From: Desulfobacterales bacterium
Lineage (GTDB): Bacteria > Desulfobacterota > Desulfobacteria > Desulfobacterales > CAFBRK01
Assembly (NCBI GenBank): GCA_021737185.1
Contig: JAIPEL010000017.1
Coordinates: 1 to 53,589 of the forward strand
Reading direction: 5' to 3'
DNA: 53,589 nucleotides
Shown: positions 18,173 to 26,254 of the stretch, one piece after another
Numbering within the stretch: position 1 is the first letter of the stretch
Layout: the number at the start of each line of letters is the position of its first letter
The notes under the pieces: generated by a model
What the model saw: the letters and a program-made list of their open reading frames with translations, nothing else
What the model was told of the DNA's origin: nothing
The model's database searches: none
Made by a program: the position numbers and the translations under genes

Positions 18173-19024
18173 TTGCAGCTCGAAGAATTGACGGTCGGAT
18201 TTATCGGCGCCGGCAATATGGCTGAGGCCATCGCCGGCGCACTGATCAGCGCCAATACCGCGCTTGCTTCCAACATCCTGATGGCCGACATCGACGAAGG
18301 CCGCCTGAAACCCATGGCCAAAGCCTATGCCGTCAAGACCACCACCGACAACCTGGATGTGTTCGTGCGCTCCAAGGTCGTGGTCCTGGCCGTCAAACCC
18401 CAGAAGGTGGCCGAAGTGGTCTCCGCCCTGGCCCAAGGCCCCGGCTACGCGGTGGCCGCCCGGAAGCAGTTCATCTCGATCTGCGCCGGGGTCCGGATCG
18501 AAAAACTCGAATCGATGCTCTACCCGCCCCTTTCAGAAGAGGACCGGAAGCGGCTTCCCATCATCCGGGTCATGCCCAACACGCCGGCCCTTGTCCTGGA
18601 GGGCATGTCGGCCATGAGCCCGAACCGGAATGCCACCGCAGAAGATCTCGATCTTGCCCGCACCCTGCTCGAGTCAATGGGCCGGGTGCTTTCCTTCGAA
18701 GAAACGCTTTTAGACGCCGTGACGGCGATGTCCGGATCGGGGCCCGCCTATCTGTTTTATCTGGCCGAGTCCCTGGAGCGCGCCGGAGAAAAGCTCGGCT
18801 TTTCCGGCCCGGAAGCCAGAACGCTCACCCTGCAGACGCTCAAAGGGGCCGTGGCCCTGCTGGAAAAAAGCGGAGACGCCCCCGAAGCGCTTCGCCGGAA
18901 AGTGACCTCCCCCGGAGGGACCACCCAGGCGGCCACCGACGTGCTCGACGCAGCAAAGGTCATGGAAACGGTGGTCGAGGCCGTCTGTGCCGCCGCCCGC
19001 CGAAGCAAGGAGTTGAGCCGGTAG
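18173..19024 (+). CDS. proC: Pyrroline-5-carboxylate reductase ProC
   Basis: ProC makes proline by NAD(P)H reduction of pyrroline-5-carboxylate. The Rossmann motif VGFIGAGNMAEAIAGAL is at the N-terminus, VVLAVKPQ is in the middle, and IRVMPNTPALV and the signature SGSGPAYLFYLAES follow, with KVTSPGGTTQAATDVL near the end. The 283-aa length is a little longer than usual, through a short insert around residues 85-125. Translation starts at TTG 18173, five bases after AAGGAGG; no in-frame ATG lies before the Rossmann motif. Confidence 0.95.
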   Translation: MQLEELTVGFIGAGNMAEAIAGALISANTALASNILMADIDEGRLKPMAKAYAVKTTTDNLDVFVRSKVVVLAVKPQKVAEVVSALAQGPGYAVAARKQFISICAGVRIEKLESMLYPPLSEEDRKRLPIIRVMPNTPALVLEGMSAMSPNRNATAEDLDLARTLLESMGRVLSFEETLLDAVTAMSGSGPAYLFYLAESLERAGEKLGFSGPEARTLTLQTLKGAVALLEKSGDAPEALRRKVTSPGGTTQAATDVLDAAKVMETVVEAVCAAARRSKELSR

Positions 19025-19115
19025 GGATTCACCGCAGAGGCGCAGAGAACGCAGAGAAAAAAACAAATATGCCATCTCATCCATAGTTTTTTCTCTGCGC
19101 ACTCCGCGTCTTATG

Positions 19116-19259
19116 TGAAACTTCGCTCGAAGCCGGGGTTTTTGTAGGGCACGACCTCTGCCTGTCCGGGCGAAGCCGAAGGCGAAGACGGATGTCGTGC
19201 CTTCATGAACGGCACGGAGGCCGTTCACTACATCGGCAGAGGCTTCGGGGGAAGTTTCA
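19116..19259. repeat. Palindromic element, TGAAACTTC family, copy 2
   Basis: The ends are TGAAACTTCGCTCGAAGCC (19116-19134) and GGCTTCGGGGGAAGTTTCA (19241-19259). Inside are hairpins of the GGGCACGAC..GTCGTGCC and GAACGGC..GCCGTTC types. The whole stretch 19025-19544 has no gene and is packed with repeats. Just before this one is a GCAGAGGCGCAGAGAACGC motif (about 19032) with its inverse near 19092. Confidence 0.75.
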
Positions 19260-19305
19260 GTATTGATCAAACTGGCCGCCCCGCCGGTCAGCGGCGGGGC
19301 TTATG

Positions 19306-19443
19306 TGAAACTTCATGTTCCCGATCCGTCATGCCGGACCCTGGATCGAGTCCAGGGCAAGCTTTTTTGATCCGGCATCCAGGCCTTTCTGGATCCCGGT
19401 TCTCCGCTTCGCTTCGCCCGGGATGACGGACTGGGAAGTTTCA
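19306..19443. repeat. Palindromic element, CCGTCATGCCGG family, copy 1
   Basis: It starts TGAAACTTCATGTTCCCG and ends GACTGGGAAGTTTCA. The inner part has CGTCATGCCGGA and GATCCGGCATCC, and a GGATCCCGG..CCCGGGATGACG arm. Compared with the copy at 21246, it has an extra small hairpin (CCTGGATC..GAGTCCAGG) inserted. Its outer ends match those of the TGAAACTTC family. Confidence 0.75.
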
Positions 19444-19482
19444 TTTAGGCATTTAAGCTCATTTTAGGCATTTTAGGCATTT
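19444..19482. repeat. TTTAGGCATT repeat, partial copy
   Basis: Three spaced units of TTTAGGCATT with a GCTCA interruption. This is half of the palindromic element found complete at 20785-20912 and 32079-32202, and it directly abuts the preceding element. Confidence 0.65.
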
Positions 19483-19544
19483 CCAATCCCCGCGTCTCTG
19501 CGGTAATTTTGTAACGAAAGGATGCCTCCAGGCTCCAAAGATCC

Positions 19545-20234
19545 ATGTTCGCCGAAAGTGTGACATATCCGGCCGCACTGGCCTCGGGCCTGCTGTCTTT
19601 TTTTTCCCCCTGCGTGCTGCCGCTGATTCCTGCCTACTTCACCTTCATCACCGGCTACAGCATCGATCAGCTCACCGGCAAAGAAGACGCCTCGCTGCGC
19701 CGTCGGGTCATCGGGGCCACGGTCGCCTTTGTCCTGGGATTTTCGGCGGTGTTCATTCTCATGGGGGCGTCGGCTTCGGCCATCGGCGGGCTGATCGGTT
19801 CGCACCGGCAGACGATCCGGATCGCGGGCGGGACCGTGATCATCCTGCTGGGGCTCCACATCTCCGGCCTGCTTCGCATCCGGGGCCTGGATGTGGAAAA
19901 GCGGATCCATGCCCGGCGGCGTCCGCTGCATCTGGTCGGCACGTTTGTCGTGGGCATGGCGTTCGGCGCGGGCTGGAGCCCCTGCATCGGCCCGCTGCTG
20001 GGCAGCATCCTGATCCTTGCCGGCAGCCAGCAGACGGTGGCAGAGGGAATCGCCCTGCTGGGCGTCTATTCAGCCGGATTGGCGCTGCCCTTTTTGCTGC
20101 TCTCGGTGTTCATCCACATAGTGCTGAAATTCTTGAAAAGGGCCTCGGCCGTCATGCGCTACGTCAACCCGGCAGCCGGGGTGCTGCTGGTGGTTCTCGG
20201 CGTAATGCTCGTCTTTGACATGATTCGGATATGA
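19545..20234 (+). CDS. CcdA/DsbD-type thiol-disulfide transporter
   Basis: A 229-aa polytopic membrane protein of the CcdA (cytochrome c biogenesis/DsbD transmembrane) family, which passes electrons from cytoplasmic thioredoxin across the membrane. Six hydrophobic segments are apparent. The two signature cysteines lie in SFFSPCVLPLIPAY (about residue 23) and AGWSPCIGPLLGSIL (about residue 148), as expected for the transported thiol pair. The stop codon overlaps the start of the thioredoxin-like gene (ATGA), which suggests translational coupling and a joint role in periplasmic thiol reduction or cytochrome c maturation. Confidence 0.9.
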   Translation: MFAESVTYPAALASGLLSFFSPCVLPLIPAYFTFITGYSIDQLTGKEDASLRRRVIGATVAFVLGFSAVFILMGASASAIGGLIGSHRQTIRIAGGTVIILLGLHISGLLRIRGLDVEKRIHARRRPLHLVGTFVVGMAFGAGWSPCIGPLLGSILILAGSQQTVAEGIALLGVYSAGLALPFLLLSVFIHIVLKFLKRASAVMRYVNPAAGVLLVVLGVMLVFDMIRI

Positions 20235-20719
20235 GCCCTGCGATGAAAACTCCCTGGATCAAGACCAAGTTCACCGTCGTTTTCCTGCTGATGATGGGCG
20301 CTTTTTTTCCGTCCCTCCTGCCAACGGGAGCCTGGGCCGCCGGAAGGGTCCATTGGTACGACTACCGGGAAGCCAAGACCCTGGCAAAACAGGAGGGAAA
20401 ACAGGTGTACCTCTATTTCCGGTCGGATCGGTGCACCTACTGCGCCCAGATGGAAAAAGAAACGCTGAACAGCCCTGAAGTGGCCCGATTTTTGAACCAG
20501 AATTTCGTCTCGGCCCGGATCGACTCGGACGAAAACCCGGGGCTTGCGGCCGAATACCGGGTAGTGGGGCTTCCCACCTCGTACTTTTTGAGAACCGACG
20601 GCGGAAAAATCGGGGGCCTTCCCGGCTATCAAGCACCCGATCGGTTTCTAGCCTTTCTCCGGTTTCTTCATTCGGAAAGCTATCGGCAGATGAGCTTCGG
20701 GGAGTTTTTGAAACAGTAG
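20231..20719 (+). CDS. Exported thioredoxin-like protein
   Basis: A 162-aa protein with an N-terminal signal peptide (hydrophobic core VVFLLMMGAFFPSLL, cleavage likely after GAWA). The thioredoxin-fold domain has the redox motif SDRCTYCAQME and the cis-proline loop VVGLPTSYFL. It resembles the thioredoxin_7/SoxW-like group. It overlaps the ccdA-like gene by four bases and is probably the periplasmic acceptor of electrons from that transporter. Target proteins are unknown. Confidence 0.85.
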   Translation: MSPAMKTPWIKTKFTVVFLLMMGAFFPSLLPTGAWAAGRVHWYDYREAKTLAKQEGKQVYLYFRSDRCTYCAQMEKETLNSPEVARFLNQNFVSARIDSDENPGLAAEYRVVGLPTSYFLRTDGGKIGGLPGYQAPDRFLAFLRFLHSESYRQMSFGEFLKQ

Positions 20720-20784
20720 CGGGCGGAGGGGCTGTATTCGGAGGGGATATATTCGGAGGGCCCCCGGGAGGGTTGAAGGGATTG

Positions 20785-20912
20785 AATGCCTAAAATGCCT
20801 AAAATGAGCTAAAATGCCTAAAATTAAGGAATATCGTCTTTTAAAAAAAGATGGAGCGAAGCGACTCTATCACTTTAGGCATTTTAGGCATTCTAGTCAT
20901 TTTAGGCATTTT
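20785..20912. repeat. TGCCTAAAA palindromic element, copy 1
   Basis: The left side has spaced AATGCCTAAAA units, the right side the inverse TTTAGGCATT units. At the centre is a hairpin GATGGAG-CGAAGCG-ACTCTATC whose apex is like that of the stop-codon hairpins. A second full copy is at 32079-32202 and a half copy at 19444-19482. Its right end abuts the stop codon of the small membrane protein gene. Confidence 0.8.
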
Positions 20913-20915
20913 CCT

Positions 20916-21167
20916 TCAGGAAGGCCTTCGCCTGCGCCGCACCAGCCGCAGTGAGGTAGCGACAAGGACCCACAGGCTCAGCGCCGACAGCAGGAGGGGA
21001 ACCCAGGTGTGGCCGGAAAACGATGGGTCGGACAGCGCCGCGGAAATTCCGGCCAGGCCGAAAAAAAACACCACCAGCATCAGCCCGATCATCACATAGC
21101 ACACGGCGTCGGAATCGTACCAGGGGGCGATGATTCTGCGAAAAGAAGGGTTCGGATCGAGGCGCAT
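20916..21167 (-). CDS. Small conserved membrane protein
   Basis: An 83-aa protein, MRLDPNPSFRRIIAPWYDSDAVCYVM.., with two hydrophobic segments (about residues 24-45 and 54-73) and a strongly basic C-terminus (RLVRRRRRPS), which should face the cytoplasm. I recall similar proteins in sulfate reducers but know no function. The gene is convergent with the thioredoxin-like gene and bounded by repeats on both sides. Confidence 0.7.
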   Translation of the reverse strand: MRLDPNPSFRRIIAPWYDSDAVCYVMIGLMLVVFFFGLAGISAALSDPSFSGHTWVPLLLSALSLWVLVATSLRLVRRRRRPS

Positions 21168-21245
21168 GGGTTCAAGGGTTCAACGGTTAAAAGGTTTAGG
21201 GGTTCTGCGGTTCTGATCCCCGGCGTTTCCTCCTGCCTGCTTATG

Positions 21246-21358
21246 AGAAACGTCATGTTCCCGGTCCGTCATGCCGGACTTGATCCGGCATCCAGGCCTT
21301 TCTGGATCCCGGGTCTCCGCTTCGCTTCGCCCGGGATGACGAAATGGGAATTTTTATT
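21246..21358. repeat. Palindromic element, CCGTCATGCCGG family, copy 2
   Basis: The same arms as the copy at 19306: CATGTTCCCGGTCCGTCATG on the left and CCCGGGATGACG on the right, with the central CCGGACTTGATCCGG hairpin. It is followed by TTTTGATCAATCTGAGCGC, a trailer also seen after the partial copy near 43070. Confidence 0.7.
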
Positions 21359-21432
21359 TTTGATCAATCTGAGCGCTCCCGCCGGCCAGCGGTGGAGCTG
21401 ACTACTGTCTACTGGGTTTAAAAGAAAGTACC

Positions 21433-22314
21433 ATGACAAGACCTCACTGGCAACTTTTTGTCCTGATTTCTTCCGTCGTTCTCATGCTTTCCTGCGCCGG
21501 GGCGCCAAAAATGCTTACCTTTGCCGATTCGGACCGACAATTTCCCGCCGGCGCCATCGTCGATACCCGAAGCGGACAGGCCATCGACTTTGAAGCGCTC
21601 GTCAATGCCCTGGCCTCGGTGCAGGTGGTCTATGTGGGAGAGCAGCACACCCGGCCCGCCCACCACCGGATCCAGCTGCAAATCCTCGAAGCGATGGCCG
21701 GCCTCGATTTGCCGCTGGCAGTCGGCATGGAGATGTTCGATCGGACCTACGATCCGGTGCTGGCCCGATGGTCCGAAGGCGAACTGACCGAAGAGGCCTT
21801 CCTCCAGCAAACCCACTGGTACGCCAACTGGCGATACGATTTCGGCCTCTACCGGGATCTGCTCCTCGCGGTCAAGGATCGGCGCCTGCCGCTGTACGGG
21901 CTGAACCTTCCGTTTCACCTTCCGGCCAAGATCGCCGCCGGAGGCATCGACAGCCTCCTTTTTCCGGACCGGCAGTTCGTCCCGGAAGCCCTCGATTTTT
22001 CCGACAGCCACCACCGGGCCTACATAGAGGAGGTGTTTGGCCACCACCGCATGCCGGAGCGAACCCGTTTCGAGTTTTTCTATCAGGCCCAGGTCGCCTG
22101 GGAAGAGACCATGGCCGAGGCGGTCGCCGAACATCTCGGCGATCGGCGGATGCTCGTGATCGCCGGAAACGGACACATCGTCAAAAAGTTCGGCATTCCC
22201 GACCGGGCCTTTCGAAGAACCCAGGCCCCCTTTTTGACCGTTTACCTCGCCGGAACAGGGGATACCGTCGATCTTGATGACGGCGATTACATCTGGGTAG
22301 CCCCTTCGGGGTAG
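21433..22314 (+). CDS. ChaN-family lipoprotein
   Basis: A 293-aa predicted lipoprotein of the ChaN/haem-binding uptake family (PF04187-type). The signal peptide has a lipobox VLMLSCAG with cysteine near residue 20. The domain starts VQVVYVGEQHTRPAHHRIQLQILEAM, continues AVGMEMFDRTYDPVLARW, and has a C-terminal MLVIAGNGHIVKKFGIPDR. In the family two such proteins can bind haem between them; the pattern of metal-pathway genes is not seen here, so the ligand is uncertain. The ATG at 21433 gives an intact signal peptide. The gene is flanked by palindromic repeats on both sides and appears monocistronic. Confidence 0.85.
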   Translation: MTRPHWQLFVLISSVVLMLSCAGAPKMLTFADSDRQFPAGAIVDTRSGQAIDFEALVNALASVQVVYVGEQHTRPAHHRIQLQILEAMAGLDLPLAVGMEMFDRTYDPVLARWSEGELTEEAFLQQTHWYANWRYDFGLYRDLLLAVKDRRLPLYGLNLPFHLPAKIAAGGIDSLLFPDRQFVPEALDFSDSHHRAYIEEVFGHHRMPERTRFEFFYQAQVAWEETMAEAVAEHLGDRRMLVIAGNGHIVKKFGIPDRAFRRTQAPFLTVYLAGTGDTVDLDDGDYIWVAPSG

Positions 22315-22557
22315 GTTCAGGGTTTCGTTCCAGAGGAGCGAAATGGGTGATTTGATGGCAGTATACTCTGTCTGAGCGCCTTAGGAACCCTTACATCAGC
22401 GCCTTGATCAGGGGTTCTTGTCTGCCGTAGCCCCCCAAACATCTCATCGATTTTGGTGATGTTTCGGCCTGCGCTGATGTTAGGGTTCTTTTGGCGCGAG
22501 TTCGTATACCGGCAACAAATTATCCATTTCGCGGCATCATGAATCCCGAAAGTTGAG
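22312..22557. repeat. Nested palindromic element, CAACTTT/AAATGG family, long copy 2
   Basis: Inverted relative to copy 1. The arms are GCGAAATGGGTGATTTGATG on the left and CAAATTATCCATTTCGC on the right, ending CGAAAGTTG (to 22555). The inner module has ACATCAGCGCC and GCGCTGATGT. The core contains GATGTTTCGG-type sequence that matches copy 1. It begins at the chaN-like stop codon. Confidence 0.8.
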
Positions 22558-22607
22558 TTGAAACCTTGAACCTGTGAACCGCTGAACCTTGGAACCTGTT
22601 TAAAACA

Positions 22608-22648
22608 CCATATCTGGAATTTTTATGTTGACACACAACAATATGTTG
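22608..22648 (+). promoter_or_regulatory. Tandem NrdR boxes and nrdD promoter
   Basis: Two sites resemble the NrdR core CWATATATWG: CCATATCTGG (22608-22617, 7 of 10) and CAATATGTTG (22639-22648, 9 of 10). Their starts are 31 bp apart, the spacing typical of paired NrdR boxes. The better box lies right behind a TTGACA -35 (22628-22633), inside the promoter spacer. This would let the repressor NrdR block nrdD when deoxynucleotides are plentiful. Confidence 0.6.
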
Positions 22649-22801
22649 TAATAAAAACCATTTCACCGCAACGCCGCTCCGTGGCGCCGGCTGTGCCGTT
22701 TTCCAGGTGTATCAAGACCGATCCTCCCCGCCAGCGGGAGACTGTACGTTCAGAAACCGTTTTTCAATCGACAACCTTCCTTTGACCTTCGAGGTGGCAG
22801 C

Positions 22802-24985
22802 GTGTTTGATCATATCAAGAAGCGAGACGGCCGAGTTGTTCCCTTTGATTCTTCGAAAATCACCACCGCCATTGCCAAGGCAGGAAAGGCCACCGGCGAA
22901 TTCCCCGAACGAGACGCGCGGAAGCTGACCCTGCGGGTCCTGACCCTCGCCCACGAAATGCGGCTCGGGCCGCTTCCCGAGGTGGAGGAAATTCAGGACA
23001 TCGTCGAGCGGGTCCTTCTCGACTCGCCCTACTACAAAACAGCCAAGGCCTACATTCTGTACCGGGAGCAGCACGCCCAGATCCGAAACATCGCCACCAA
23101 GGCCAGCGTCAGCCTGGTGGAGAACTACATCGAAAAGCTGGACTGGAAGGTCAAGGAAAACAGTAACATGAGCTTCTCCCTGCAGGGGCTCAACAACTAC
23201 ATCTCCTCGGACGTCACCTCCGAGTACTGGCTGAACCGAATCTACCCTCCCGAAATCCGCAAAGCCCACAAAGACGGCGACATGCATATTCATGACTTGT
23301 CGCTGCTGTCGGTCTACTGCGTGGGATGGGATCTGAAGGACCTGCTCATCCAGGGGTTCAAAGGCGTGGAGGGAAAGGTGGAAAGCGCGCCGCCGAAACA
23401 TCTGCGGTCCGCCCTGGGTCAGGTGGTCAACTTTTTCTACACGCTCCAGGGAGAGGCGGCCGGCGCCCAGGCCATCTCCAATTTCGATACGCTGCTGGCC
23501 CCGTTCATCGCCTACGACGGGCTCGATTATTCCAGGGTGAAGCAGGCCCTCCAGGAGTTTATCTTCAACATCAACATCCCCACCCGGGTCGGATTCCAGA
23601 CGCCGTTTACCAACATCACCATGGACCTGTACGTTCCCTCCATCTACAAGGACCATCCGGTGATCATCGGCGGCCAGTACCAGGAACGCACCTACTCGGA
23701 GTTCCAGAAGGAAATGGACATGCTCAACCAGGCGTTTGCCGACGTCATGATGGAAGGCGACGCCAAGGGCCGGGTGTTCACCTTTCCGATCCCGACCTAC
23801 AACATCACCGCCGACTTCAACTGGGACAACGAAAATCTGGAACCCCTCTGGAAGATGACCGGCAAATACGGCATTCCGTATTTCTCCAATTTCGTCAACT
23901 CGGACATGTCTCCGGAGGACGCCCGCTCCATGTGCTGCCGGCTCCGGCTCGACAACCGGGAGCTGCTCAAGCGCGGCGGCGGTCTGTTCGGCGCCAATCC
24001 GTTGACCGGCTCCATCGGGGTCGTCACCGTCAACCTGCCGCGCATCGGCTTTCTGGCCGAATCCGAGGATGATTTCTACACCCGTCTAAAGACGGTGGCG
24101 GACCTGGCCCAGGAAGCGCTCGCCATCAAGCGCAAAGTGCTCGAGCGGTTCACCGAGCGCGACCTCTATCCTTACTCCAAGTACTACCTGCGGGAGATCA
24201 AATCCAGCTCGGGGCTCTACTGGAAGAACCATTTTTCCACGATCGGGATCATCGGCATGAACGAGGCCTGCCTCAACTTTCTGGGCCGGGACATCACTAC
24301 CCCTGAAGGCCAGCGGTTTTCGCTGCAGGTGATGGACTTCATCCGGGACCGCATCTCTGAAATTCAGGAAGAAACCGGCGACATCTACAACCTGGAGGCC
24401 ACCCCCGGCGAAGGCACCTCCTTTCGGCTGTCGATGCTCGACAAACGGCGGCATCCGGAGATCCTCTGCGCCAACGAGAAAGAATACAACAACGGGACCG
24501 CACCGTATTACACGAATTCGACCCAGCTTCCGGTCAACTTCTCCGACGACCTGTTCGAGACCCTCGAGCTCCAGGACGAGCTGCAGACCCGCTACACCGG
24601 CGGCACCGTCCTGCACTTCTTTCTCGGCGAACAGGTCTCCGACACCCTGGCGGTTCGCAACCTCGTGCGAAAGATCGCCGGCAGCTACCGGCTGCCGTAT
24701 TTTACCCTGACGCCGACCTTCAGCATCTGTCCGTCCCACGGATACCTGAGCGGAAAACAGGAGACCTGCCGGCTGTGCCAGGCGCAAACCGAGGTCTACT
24801 CCCGGGTGGTCGGATATCTGCGCCCCCTCAAGCAGTGGAACGACGGCAAACAGGCCGAGTTCAAAGACCGAAAGACCTTCTGCATCGCCGAAGGGAAGAC
24901 ATCGGAGGCCGACGCAACAGCGCCCGCCGCCTGCCCGGAGCTTCCGCCGGCCTCCGTCGAGACCCAGGCCAGCCACGGCCGCTGA
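22802..24985 (+). CDS. nrdD: Anaerobic ribonucleoside-triphosphate reductase NrdD
   Basis: The class III, oxygen-sensitive glycyl-radical enzyme that makes deoxynucleotides from NTPs. The N-terminal ATP-cone (residues 1-95, IKKRDGRVVPFDSSKI) is the allosteric domain. The active-site cysteine region includes RSMCCRLRLDNREL. A zinc site CPSHGY..CRLC lies near the C-terminus, and the glycyl radical motif RVVGYLRPLKQWNDGK comes just after it. The tail is alanine/proline-rich beyond the family end. Translation starts at GTG 22802 behind GAGGTGG. The downstream nrdG activase gene is separated by an unusual inverted repeat. Expression is probably NrdR-controlled. Confidence 0.96.
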   Translation: MFDHIKKRDGRVVPFDSSKITTAIAKAGKATGEFPERDARKLTLRVLTLAHEMRLGPLPEVEEIQDIVERVLLDSPYYKTAKAYILYREQHAQIRNIATKASVSLVENYIEKLDWKVKENSNMSFSLQGLNNYISSDVTSEYWLNRIYPPEIRKAHKDGDMHIHDLSLLSVYCVGWDLKDLLIQGFKGVEGKVESAPPKHLRSALGQVVNFFYTLQGEAAGAQAISNFDTLLAPFIAYDGLDYSRVKQALQEFIFNINIPTRVGFQTPFTNITMDLYVPSIYKDHPVIIGGQYQERTYSEFQKEMDMLNQAFADVMMEGDAKGRVFTFPIPTYNITADFNWDNENLEPLWKMTGKYGIPYFSNFVNSDMSPEDARSMCCRLRLDNRELLKRGGGLFGANPLTGSIGVVTVNLPRIGFLAESEDDFYTRLKTVADLAQEALAIKRKVLERFTERDLYPYSKYYLREIKSSSGLYWKNHFSTIGIIGMNEACLNFLGRDITTPEGQRFSLQVMDFIRDRISEIQEETGDIYNLEATPGEGTSFRLSMLDKRRHPEILCANEKEYNNGTAPYYTNSTQLPVNFSDDLFETLELQDELQTRYTGGTVLHFFLGEQVSDTLAVRNLVRKIAGSYRLPYFTLTPTFSICPSHGYLSGKQETCRLCQAQTEVYSRVVGYLRPLKQWNDGKQAEFKDRKTFCIAEGKTSEADATAPAACPELPPASVETQASHGR

Positions 24986-25041
24986 CCGGCGGTTGACTGG
25001 TTGACTTCAACCGATATCAAAAATGCTCGACACCATCGAAT

Positions 25042-25261
25042 GAGGAGGTCAGGGGGATTTTTTTTCTGCGAGCTGCAGACCAAGGCCTCATGGGTCTGCC
25101 GACGGCACCAAAATCACACCAGCAGTTTGGCGGGAGCTCGACAACCAGCGAGGTTCAGCGTACCTGCGAGTCGTGCCTCCATCAAAATGATTGAAGCGGA
25201 CAGGCTTCGGTGTGGCACCGGAGAGTTCAGCTCGCAGAAAAAAAATCCCCCTGACCTCCTC
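25042..25261. repeat. 220-bp element with perfect 33-base inverted ends
   Basis: Perfect 33-base arms at 25042-25074 and 25229-25261 (outer bases GAGGAGGTCAGGGGGA, with an eight-T run inside) enclose 154 bp. The inside contains smaller dyads such as GCAGACC..GGGTCTGC. It fills the nrdD-nrdG gap. Nothing coding is convincing here. It could be a MITE, or a very strong hairpin that attenuates nrdG transcription. Confidence 0.8.
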
Positions 25262-25302
25262 TTTAGTTTTTTGAAATGCTTCATCATTCATTCACCAGGG
25301 CC

Positions 25303-26001
25303 ATGAACCTCGGCGGAATCCAGAAAAGCTCCCTGATCGATTATCCCGGCAAGCTGAGCTGCGTCTTGTTTCTGTCCGGCTGCAATTTCGACTGCCCTTA
25401 CTGCCACAACCCGGACCTGGCAAAGGGGTGCGCCCGGTGTCCCGAGTTCGAGCAGGAAGGGCGGCTGTTTTCCTTTCTCGACAGAAGAAAGAATTTCCTG
25501 GACGGAGTGGTCATCTCCGGCGGAGAGCCGACGCTCCAGCGCGATCTGGAGGCGCTGTGCCGGCGCATCAAGCAGATGGGCTACCCGGTCAAACTCGACA
25601 CCAACGGCAGCCGGCCGGAAGTGCTCGAAAGACTCCTCGACCGGAAACTGGTGGATTACGTCGCCATGGACGTCAAGACCGATCCGCTTTGCTATGCCCC
25701 CACCCTTTGCAGGGAGAAAAATCCGTCGGCGCTGCTGGCGTCCATTGATCTGATCATGGCCGAAGCCCCCGACTACGAGTTTCGCACCACCTGCGTCCGC
25801 CCCCTGGTCGACGAGGAGGTCGTTGAGCGCATCGCAGCGCACATCGACGGCGCAAGGCTCTATGCCCTGCAGCACTTCGAAGACGCGTGCGTCCTGCATC
25901 CCGAGTATTTCCGCGATCCTCACCCCGGCTTCGACGACGAAGACCTCCAAAGGCTTCAACGCATCGCCGCCCCCCATGTCCAGCGGTGCGTCCTCAGATA
26001 A
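25303..26001 (+). CDS. nrdG: Anaerobic NTP reductase-activating radical SAM protein
   Basis: The activase that installs the glycyl radical on NrdD using S-adenosylmethionine and a [4Fe-4S] cluster. The cluster motif is SGCNFDCPYCHNPDLA (CxxxCxxC), followed by ISGGEPTLQRDL and KLDTNGSRPEVL. The 232-aa form with KLVDYVAMDVKT resembles the NrdG2 subgroup. I take the ATG at 25303 (MNLGGIQKSSLIDYPG), where family similarity begins; an ATG nine codons earlier is possible. The TAA stop codon starts the left arm of a hairpin. Confidence 0.92.
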   Translation: MNLGGIQKSSLIDYPGKLSCVLFLSGCNFDCPYCHNPDLAKGCARCPEFEQEGRLFSFLDRRKNFLDGVVISGGEPTLQRDLEALCRRIKQMGYPVKLDTNGSRPEVLERLLDRKLVDYVAMDVKTDPLCYAPTLCREKNPSALLASIDLIMAEAPDYEFRTTCVRPLVDEEVVERIAAHIDGARLYALQHFEDACVLHPEYFRDPHPGFDDEDLQRLQRIAAPHVQRCVLR

Positions 26002-26042
26002 ATTTGCTTCGCAAATTTATATGCGCCGGCTGCGCCGCCGTT
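25999..26042 (+). repeat. Stop-codon double hairpin after nrdG
   Basis: TAAATTTGC-TTC-GCAAATTTA (25999-26019): the first three bases are the nrdG stop codon. It is followed by an imperfect GC-rich stem GCCGGC-TGC-GCCGCC and a T-rich run. The same two-hairpin plan occurs at 11327, 16023 and 43208. Confidence 0.7.
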
Positions 26043-26101
26043 TCTTTACTTTGCTTGACTTGGCGGTGTAAGATCGGAGTATCGGTGCGCTTGTCAAGAC
26101 T

Positions 26102-26237
26102 CAACTTTCGTGATTCATGATGCCGCGAAATGGATAATTTGCTGGCGGTATACGAACTCGCCCCAAAGGCGCTCAGACAGCGTATACCGCCAGCAAATCA
26201 CCCATTTCGCTTCACTGCAGACGAAACCCCAAAGTTG
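26102..26237. repeat. Palindromic element, CAACTTT/AAATGG family, short copy
   Basis: It runs from CAACTTT (26102) to AAAGTTG (26237), with arms GCGAAATGGATAATTTGCTG and CAGCAAATCACCCATTTCGC, and GGCGGTATACG..CGTATACCGCC inside. It lacks the whole inner ACATCAGCGCC module of the two long copies. The junction CCAAAGG-CGCTCAG is exactly what deletion between two AAGG direct repeats would give. Confidence 0.85.
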
Positions 26238-26254
26238 GGTTAAGAGAGGCTCAC

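Noticed and set aside
25001..25306. Coding frame between nrdD and nrdG
   Set aside because: It is almost wholly made of a perfect inverted repeat, with no ribosome binding site or recognisable protein feature.
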